Assembly (NCBI GenBank): GCA_045805565.1
Contig: JBJMKZ010000052.1
Span: 1 to 5,522 of the forward strand
DNA: 5,522 nucleotides
Direction: 5' to 3'
From: DATAEY01 sp045805565
Lineage (GTDB): Bacteria; Actinomycetota; Thermoleophilia; Solirubrobacterales; Solirubrobacteraceae
Every line of letters starts with the position of its first letter. The first letter of the stretch is position 1. Shown here in pieces: positions 1 to 4,689 of this stretch. Below the pieces are notes generated by a model, which had not been told where the DNA came from, did not search any database, and saw only the letters and a list, made by a program, of their open reading frames with translations. The position numbers and the translations under genes were made by a program.

Positions 1-56
1 CCCGCTGCGCCGCCCGCCGCGGTTCCGGCTGCCGCCCCCGCTGCGCCGCCGGCCGC
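1..56 (-). repeat. 36-bp in-frame tandem repeat in the sigma factor tail
   Basis: Bases 1-20 match bases 37-56 at 19 of 20 positions (the only difference is at 15/51), a 36-bp period. On the minus strand one full unit encodes AAGGAAGAAAGT (residues 297-308), and a second unit starts AAGGAA before the window ends. The period is a multiple of three, so gain or loss of units would lengthen or shorten the Ala/Gly tail without a frameshift. Only about 1.6 units are visible, so the copy number is unknown. Simple Ala/Gly coding in a GC-rich genome could also give partial similarity by chance. Confidence 0.6.
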
Positions 57-944
57 CGGAACGGCCGCCGTGGTCCCCGTCGTGGTCACCGCCGCGGTCG
101 CGCCGCCCCCCGCCCCCGCGGTGGCCGACGCCGAGGTCCCGAAGTGGGCGAGGGCGAGCTTCTTGAGCAGCAGGAGCGGACCGACCGGGAACACCGACGC
201 CAGCGCCTTGTTGGTCTGCTTGAGCTGCACGCGGAAGGCCGTACAGCGGTCGCAGCTGCGCAGGTGACGGCGGACGGGCGCGTCGACCCGGCGCCGCAGG
301 CCCTCGGCGACCTCGCCGAGCTCGATGCGCACCGCCTCGCAGGACAGCATCCGGGCCTCGGCCGCCTCGGCGAGCGACACCCTGGCCCGGACCAGCAGCG
401 ACTTGACGCCCGGCACCGTCGTCTCCATCGCCTCGGAGATCTGGTCGTAGGACAGCGCCTCCATCTCGCGCAGCAGGAGCGCGGTTCGCTGCGTCTCGGG
501 CAGCAGCCAGACGTCCTCCACCAGGAGGCGGAACTCCTCGCGCTTGTGAACCTTGTCGGCCGTCGTCTGCCCGTTCTCGGAGTAGTGGATGTCCATCGAG
601 TCGACCCCGATCGCCTGGGCGCGGCGCAGGTGGTTGAGCGAGCGGTTGCGCGCGATCCGGTACAGCCAGGGCCTGACGTTCAGCGGCCGCTCGTCGGCCT
701 GGATGGCGCCGAACGCGGCGGCGAACACCTCCTGCAGGACGTCCTCGGCATCCTCGCGCGAGGCCAGCATGTGGCGGCAGAAGGAGAGCAGGCGCGACTG
801 GTAGCGGCTGACCAGCGCCTCGAAGGCATGGTGGTTGCCGCGCCGGATGAGCGCGATCAGCCGCTCGTCCGACTGGAGCCGCAGGAGCGGAGAGCGCCCG
901 TGGCTAGCCGCGACGACAGGAGGCTTGAGGGCGGAGACTTCCAT
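1..944 (-). CDS. ECF-type RNA polymerase sigma factor with fused zinc-finger-like C-terminal domain (3' end cut by window edge)
   Basis: Reading the minus strand from the ATG at 944 gives 314 codons with no stop before the edge, so the C-terminus is missing. Sigma region 2 spans about residues 27-108: 'ALIRRGNHHAFEALVSRY', then 'EDAEDVLQEVFAAAF' (core-binding helix), then 'RPWLYRIARNRSLNHLRR' (-10 recognition). Sigma region 4 spans about 135-197, with 'LLPETQRTALLLREMEALSY' and the helix-turn-helix 'DQISEAMETTVPGVKSLLVRAR'. Beyond the usual end of an ECF factor come C202 and H227-x3-C231-x2-C234, the spacing of a ZAS/zf-HC2 anti-sigma zinc site, then an Ala/Gly/Thr-rich tail. It should direct core RNA polymerase to a specific promoter set, with the fused domain possibly self-regulating. 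AGAGGA lies 11 nt before the ATG, which supports this start. It is divergent from the tRNA and MCE genes. The sigma identity is firm; target genes and signal are unknown. Confidence 0.93.
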   Translation of the reverse strand, partial: MEVSALKPPVVAASHGRSPLLRLQSDERLIALIRRGNHHAFEALVSRYQSRLLSFCRHMLASREDAEDVLQEVFAAAFGAIQADERPLNVRPWLYRIARNRSLNHLRRAQAIGVDSMDIHYSENGQTTADKVHKREEFRLLVEDVWLLPETQRTALLLREMEALSYDQISEAMETTVPGVKSLLVRARVSLAEAAEARMLSCEAVRIELGEVAEGLRRRVDAPVRRHLRSCDRCTAFRVQLKQTNKALASVFPVGPLLLLKKLALAHFGTSASATAGAGGGATAAVTTTGTTAAVPAAGGAAGAAAGTAAGGAA

Positions 945-972
945 GCGCGAAACGGTCCTCTGGCCGCAGGAC

Positions 973-978
973 ACGCTA
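973..978 (-). promoter_or_regulatory. candidate -10 element for the sigma factor gene
   Basis: On the minus strand this reads TAGCGT inside TGCTAGCGT. The same 9-mer forms the -10 region of the MCE operon promoter at 1539-1547. It fits the actinobacterial TANNNT pattern and would put the transcript start near 966, about 20 nt before the ATG at 944. I see no good -35 at 16-19 nt upstream, so the call rests on the -10 and its position. Confidence 0.4.
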
Positions 979-1010
979 GCAGCGCGCGAGTTGCGGCCAC
1001 GCCGCGCGGC

Positions 1011-1016
1011 TAGCAT
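1011..1016 (+). promoter_or_regulatory. candidate -10 element for the tRNA-Leu gene
   Basis: TAGCAT lies 9 nt before the mature tRNA 5' end, which would place the transcript start a few bases ahead of the tRNA. The nearest -35-like sequence, TTGCGG at 991-996, leaves only a 14-nt spacer, shorter than normal. This is a weak but well-placed candidate. It is back to back with the sigma factor's -10 in an 81-bp divergent spacer. Confidence 0.35.
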
Positions 1017-1025
1017 CAGGTTCGC

Positions 1026-1109
1026 GCCCGGGTGGACAAATGGCAAAGTCAGGCGGCCTTAAAAGCCGTTGCCCTTCGGGGCTTGCGGGTTCGAATCCCG
1101 CCCCGGGTA
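1026..1109 (+). tRNA. tRNA-Leu, anticodon UAA
   Basis: The 84-nt gene folds as a class II tRNA. The acceptor stem pairs GCCCGGG (1026-1032) with CCCGGGT (1102-1108), with a G1-U72 wobble as in E. coli tRNA-Leu(UAA), and A73 (1109) is the usual leucine discriminator. The D stem is GAC/GTC (1035-1037 with 1048-1050), with GG in its loop. The anticodon stem is GCGGC/GCCGT around the loop CTTAAAA (1058-1064), giving anticodon TAA at 1060-1062. A long variable arm GCCC-TTCG-GGGC follows, typical of Leu. The T arm is GCGGG-TTCGAAT-CCCGC. The 3' CCA is not encoded (CTG follows), so it must be added enzymatically. The product reads UUA and, by wobble, UUG codons. One irregularity is two nucleotides (AG) between the D and anticodon stems as drawn. 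Confidence 0.95.
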
Positions 1110-1458
1110 CTGAACCGTCCGCACCGGCTTCTGCGCGCCGACCCGGTCTTCGGCGGAGCTAGGCTAAGCCTGCAGTAGAGGGTGAGTCACGGCTTGGATC
1201 GCGGAAGAGCGCGCGTGTCTCGCGCGGACCGCATCGCCACCCGGCCAAGAGGTCCCGCCGTGCGAGCCAGGTGTACGAACTTTCACCCCAGGGTGCCTAT
1301 TCGCAGCGACGGCGACATGGCGCGGGGACGCCTCCGAAGACCCCCGTCCGCGGGCTGCGCGCCGGCTCCTGCCCGCTGCCCGAGGGGGTCCGAACCGCCG
1401 CCGTCGGGCGAGGCTCGCGGTCTCGAGTCCACCCGGCTGGCGGGGGTCCCCGCCCGAA

Positions 1459-1503
1459 GTTCCCGGAAACCGCCAAAAATGCCGCTCTGCACGGAAACTT
1501 CCG
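1459..1503. promoter_or_regulatory. pair of related imperfect palindromes, possible operator sites
   Basis: GTTCCCGGAAAC at 1459-1470 and CGGAAACTTCCG at 1492-1503 are each 12-bp inverted repeats with one mismatched pair or an unpaired centre. They share the heptamer CGGAAAC (1464-1470 and 1492-1498) as a direct repeat 28 bp apart. The palindrome centres are 33 bp apart, about three helical turns. The nearer one ends 14 bp before the -35 box, placing the centres near -56 and -89 of the predicted start. That arrangement fits an activator, or a repressor binding two sites on one DNA face. The regulator is unknown. Confidence 0.4.
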
Positions 1504-1517
1504 GTGACGGTTGCCGA

Positions 1518-1547
1518 TTGACACCTCCGAATCGTGCTTGCTAGCGT
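1518..1547 (+). promoter_or_regulatory. sigma-70-type promoter of the MCE operon
   Basis: A perfect TTGACA -35 at 1518-1523 is followed by an 18-nt spacer and TAGCGT at 1542-1547, which fits the actinobacterial TANNNT -10. Transcription would start near 1553-1556, leaving a leader of about 45 nt before the chosen start of the first MCE gene. The perfect -35 points to the housekeeping sigma factor rather than the neighbouring ECF factor, whose promoters usually carry GGAAC-like -35 boxes. Confidence 0.7.
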
Positions 1548-1600
1548 CGCTTCGTCCTGGGGGCCAGGATTGGCCTCCCCGGTCGGGAGAGAGAGGCGAC

Positions 1601-3070
1601 TTGGGAAGCACAAGTGCGGTGGGGCGTGCGGCGGCAGTAGCCGCCATCGCGCTCGCCGGCGTCGCGGCGGTGGTGCTGCTGCTCAGCTCAGGGGGTCACG
1701 GCTACCACGTGAACTTCCTGTTCCAGAACGCCGCGCAGCTGGTGAAGGGCAACCTGGTGCAGGTGTCGGGCCGGCGGATCGGCCAGGTCGAGGACCTGAC
1801 GATCACCCCCGACGGGCAGGCGAAGGTCCGCACCTCGATCGACTCGGACTTCCAGCCGCTGCGCCAGGGAACCAAGGCGGTGGTCCGCGTCACCTCTCTG
1901 TCGAGCATCGCCAACCGCTACATCGACCTTCAGCTCGCGCCGGCCACCGCGCCCGCGGTGCCCAACGGCGGCACCATCAGCCAGGCGGACACCACCACCG
2001 CGGTCGACCTCGACGAGATCTTCAACACCTTCGGACCGCGTGAGCGCCGCGGCCTGCAGGGCGTGATCAGGGGCTTCGCGCAGCTGTACTCCGGGCGCCA
2101 GAAGCAGGCCAACCGCGGCTTCGCCTACGTCAACCCATCAGTGGCCGCCACCAGCCGGCTGTTCCGTGAGCTGACCTTCGACGAGCCCGGCCTGCGCAGC
2201 TTCATCAACCAGACCGCCCGGCTGACCAGCGACGTCAACCAGCGCCGCGACGACCTCGCCGCGTTGATCAAGAACCTGGAGGAGACGACGGGCGCGATCG
2301 GAAGGCGCAGCCCCCAGCTGGAGTCCGCGATCCACCAGCTGCCCGACTTCATGCGCCGCGCCAACACCACCTTCGTCAACCTGCGCGCCACCCTCGACGA
2401 CCTCACCCCGCTGGTCGAGGAGTCCAAGCCGGTGGCTCGCAAGCTGCGCCCCTTCCTGGCCCAGCTGCGGCCGCTGGCGCGCGACGCCCGTCCCACCCTG
2501 CGCGACCTGTCGGTGATGATCAGCCAGCCCGGCCCCCAGAACGATCTGATCGAGGCCACCGCCAGCAACGTCCCGGTGCGCGACATCGCGGTCGGCCCGG
2601 TGCACGCCAACGGCGAGGAGCGCCGGGGGGCCTTCCCCGAGTCCACCGACGCGCTGCAGGGCGCCACCCCGGAGCTGAAGTTCGCCCGGCCCTACGGCCC
2701 CGACCTCCAGGCCTGGTTCGACGACTTCTCGGCCAGCGGCTACTACGACGCGCTGGGAGGCGTGGCCCGCGTCGCCACCAACGTCAACGCCCAGACGATC
2801 ATCTGCGGCACGACGGGGTGCGAGCCCCAGCTGCAGCCCGGGTGCCCCGCTGCCTTCGGGAGTTTGTGCACCCTGATCCCGGTCGCCGACATCTTCAATC
2901 CCGGGCTCCAGAAGAAGCTCTTCAACACCGGCCTGCAGCGCGGCCAGAACAACCGCTGCCCCGGCTCCTCCGAGCGCGACTACGACGGGTCCAACCCGTT
3001 CAGCCCCGGGCCGGTCGCCCCCAACGAGCCCGGCGGCTGCGACCGCTCCCAGACCCCGCGCGGACGATGA
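1601..3070 (+). CDS. MCE/MlaD-family protein, first of three in the operon
   Basis: This 489-residue protein is the likely substrate-handling subunit of an Mce lipid transporter, anchored in the membrane and acting outside it. A single membrane helix (about 10-29, 'AAVAAIALAGVAAVVLLL') is followed by an MCE domain (about 35-113: 'YHVNFLFQNAAQLVKGNLVQ...GRRIGQV', 'SSIANRYIDLQLA'). A long helical part follows (about 130-340), then the block 'WFDDFSASGYYDALGG', which I associate with Thermoleophilia MCE proteins. The tail has six cysteines (402, 407, 415, 423, 453, 480) and a Pro/Gly-rich end. The frame is open upstream to a TTG at 1511, but that codon lies before the -35 box, so it cannot be in the main transcript. 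I chose TTG at 1601 because GGGAGAGAGAGG lies just upstream; GTG at 1619 is the alternative. The stop overlaps the next ATG by 4 nt. Family is firm; substrate is unknown. Confidence 0.9.
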   Translation: MGSTSAVGRAAAVAAIALAGVAAVVLLLSSGGHGYHVNFLFQNAAQLVKGNLVQVSGRRIGQVEDLTITPDGQAKVRTSIDSDFQPLRQGTKAVVRVTSLSSIANRYIDLQLAPATAPAVPNGGTISQADTTTAVDLDEIFNTFGPRERRGLQGVIRGFAQLYSGRQKQANRGFAYVNPSVAATSRLFRELTFDEPGLRSFINQTARLTSDVNQRRDDLAALIKNLEETTGAIGRRSPQLESAIHQLPDFMRRANTTFVNLRATLDDLTPLVEESKPVARKLRPFLAQLRPLARDARPTLRDLSVMISQPGPQNDLIEATASNVPVRDIAVGPVHANGEERRGAFPESTDALQGATPELKFARPYGPDLQAWFDDFSASGYYDALGGVARVATNVNAQTIICGTTGCEPQLQPGCPAAFGSLCTLIPVADIFNPGLQKKLFNTGLQRGQNNRCPGSSERDYDGSNPFSPGPVAPNEPGGCDRSQTPRGR

Positions 3071-4689
3071 GGCGCATCCTCGCCACCGTCGTCCTGCTGG
3101 CCGCCCTCGGCGCCTTCGTCCTGCTGGCGGGCGGCGCGGGCCAGGGCGCCGAGAAGCAGCCCACCTACTGGATCGAGCTCGACAACGCGTTCGGGCTGGT
3201 GCCGGGCTCCGACTTCAAGATCGCCGGCGTGGGGCGCGTCGGCAAGGTGACCGAGGAGAAGGTCGACCAGCGCACCCACAAGGCGCTGATCGGGGTCAAG
3301 CTCACGCAGTCGGGCTTCAGCCCGATCAAGACCGACGTGTCGTGCGAGACCCGGCCCCAGTCGCTGATCGGCGAGTACTTCATCGACTGCAACCCCGGCC
3401 GCAACCGAACGGTGCTCAAGCCGGGCTCGGTGGTCCCGGTCACCCGCACCTTCTCGACCATCCCCGCCGACCTGGTCAACAACGTGCTGCGGCTGCCCCA
3501 GCGCCAGCGGCTGCGGATCATCCTCAACGAGCTGGGCGTGGGGCTCGCCGGGCGCGGCGGCGACCTCAACGCGGTGATCCGGCGCGCGGTCCCGGCCCTC
3601 CGCGAGACCGATCGCCTGCTCGCGCTGCTGGCCGACGAGAGCCGCACGATCACCGACCTGACCGTCAACGCCGACACCGTGGTCAGCGCGCTGGCCGACA
3701 ACCGCAAGCAGGTCAGCCGCTGGGTGCGCGAGGCCCGCGACACCTCGCGGGACTCCGCCGACCGCCGCGTCGCGCTGGCGCGGACCTGGCACCTGCTGCC
3801 CGCCTTCCTGGAGCAGCTGCGCCCGACCATGCGCAGCCTCGGCCAGACCGCCGACGAGCAGATCCCCACCCTGCGCGACCTCGACGCCGCCTCGGGCAAC
3901 CTCAAGCGCTTCCTCGTCGACGTGCGGCCGTTCTCGGAGGCGTCCAAGCCGTCGCTGCGCACGCTCGGCGAGACGTCGAATGTGGGTCGCCAGGCGATCC
4001 CGCCGCTGCAGAAGACGGTCTCCCAGCTGGCGGAGTTCAGCTCCAACGCCCCGGAGCTGGGCAAGAACCTGCGGATCGTGCTCGAGGACCTCGACGACCG
4101 CAACCGGGCCGTGGAGCGCGACCCGCGGACTCCCGGCGGCGCCGGTCTCAACGGGTTCGAGGCGCTGCTGCGCTACACGTGGGCCCAGTCGCAGGCGATC
4201 AACATCTTCGACCGCAACAGCTACATCCTCAAGGTCGCCCTGATCCAGCTCGAGGACCTCAACAACAGCCGCTGCGGCCCCTACCGCGACGCCAAGAGCG
4301 TCAAGGACAGCAGCGACCTGCGCGAGCACTGCGCCTCCTGGCTGGGCCCCGACCAGCCCGGCATCACCACCCACGACCCGAGCCCGACCGGCGAGGGCAA
4401 CGGCAACAACTCCGACCCCAACCCCGAGACCGACCCGGGCCACCAGTCGCATGAGAACGACCAGGCCCAGGCCGCCGTGGTGGGCCAGGCCGCGGCGAGC
4501 GCCCTGCGCCCCGCCGGCCAGGGCACCCAGGCGAGCGCCCCGGCCACGACCGGCCAGCCGCCGGTGGACGTCGCCAAGTCGCTGCAGCGTCTGGTGGGCA
4601 GCGGCGCCCAGGGTGCGCCGCAGGCCGCCGCCGCGCCCGACCGCGACCAGGGCACCGCCGAGCTCCTCGACTACCTGTTCGCCCCGTGA
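3067..4689 (+). CDS. MCE/MlaD-family protein, second of three
   Basis: A 540-residue protein of the same transporter. An N-terminal helix (about 4-22, 'ILATVVLLAALGAFVLLAG') anchors it. The MCE domain (about 33-118) starts 'TYWIELDNAFGLVPGSDFKIAGVGRVGKV' and contains two cysteines, C93 and C108, well placed for a disulfide. A long helical region (about 130-390) with regularly spaced leucines follows, as in Mce proteins whose C-terminal helices build a tunnel. A second Cys pair is at 403 and 422. After about 425 the chain turns into a low-complexity Gly/Asn/Asp/Pro then Ala/Gln/Gly linker, ending in 'GTAELLDYLFAP'. The ATG overlaps the previous stop (ATGA) and I see no real Shine-Dalgarno, so translation is probably coupled. 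An in-frame ATG at 2818 would overlap the first gene by 253 nt and lacks an anchor at its N-terminus, so it is rejected. Substrate is unknown. Confidence 0.92.
   Translation: MRRILATVVLLAALGAFVLLAGGAGQGAEKQPTYWIELDNAFGLVPGSDFKIAGVGRVGKVTEEKVDQRTHKALIGVKLTQSGFSPIKTDVSCETRPQSLIGEYFIDCNPGRNRTVLKPGSVVPVTRTFSTIPADLVNNVLRLPQRQRLRIILNELGVGLAGRGGDLNAVIRRAVPALRETDRLLALLADESRTITDLTVNADTVVSALADNRKQVSRWVREARDTSRDSADRRVALARTWHLLPAFLEQLRPTMRSLGQTADEQIPTLRDLDAASGNLKRFLVDVRPFSEASKPSLRTLGETSNVGRQAIPPLQKTVSQLAEFSSNAPELGKNLRIVLEDLDDRNRAVERDPRTPGGAGLNGFEALLRYTWAQSQAINIFDRNSYILKVALIQLEDLNNSRCGPYRDAKSVKDSSDLREHCASWLGPDQPGITTHDPSPTGEGNGNNSDPNPETDPGHQSHENDQAQAAVVGQAAASALRPAGQGTQASAPATTGQPPVDVAKSLQRLVGSGAQGAPQAAAAPDRDQGTAELLDYLFAP

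Larger units (their letters stand above)
1110..1600. other. long intergenic region between tRNA-Leu and the MCE operon
   Basis: This stretch of about 490 bp has no protein-coding gene I can support. The open frames in it are Arg/Pro/Ser-rich and match no family I recognise. Its left part holds short self-complementary stretches: CGCCGA/TCGGCG at 1136-1155 with an 8-nt loop, AGGCT-A-AGCCT at 1161-1171, CGCGCG/CGCGCG at 1210-1226 with a 5-nt loop, and GGCGGG/CCCGCC at 1439-1454 with a 4-nt loop. None is followed by a T-run, so none is a convincing intrinsic terminator. The right part (about 1455-1600) carries the palindrome pair, the promoter and the leader of the MCE operon, listed separately. 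Confidence 0.7.

Noticed and set aside
144..1013. 289-aa plus-strand open frame
   Set aside because: It is antisense to the sigma factor, whose domains are clear on the other strand, and its His/Arg/Leu-rich composition matches no family. It is a GC-rich shadow frame.
1026..1109. tRNA-Leu as an attachment site of an integrated element
   Set aside because: No integrase gene and no duplicated tRNA 3' end is visible in the window.
1136..1155. Hairpin downstream of tRNA-Leu as an intrinsic terminator
   Set aside because: A 6-bp stem with an 8-nt loop is present, but GAGCTAGG follows instead of a T-run, so termination is not supported.
1464..1512. ECF-type promoter built on CGGAAAC as a -35 box
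   Set aside because: No CGT-type -10 lies at the expected 16-17 nt distance from either CGGAAAC copy, so autoregulation or control by the neighbouring ECF factor is not supported here.
1182..1544. 120-aa plus-strand open frame from GTG in the intergenic region
   Set aside because: Arg/Pro/Ser-rich with no motif, no properly spaced ribosome binding site, and it runs through the -35 box of the MCE promoter. A small gene cannot be excluded but is not supported.
1164..1613. 149-aa minus-strand open frame in the same spacer
   Set aside because: No recognisable domain, composition like a shadow frame, and it covers the MCE promoter and start region.
2818..3066. 83-residue N-terminal extension of the second MCE protein
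   Set aside because: It would overlap the well-supported C-terminus of the first MCE gene in another frame and would put the membrane anchor in the middle of the protein. The ATGA overlap start is far more natural.
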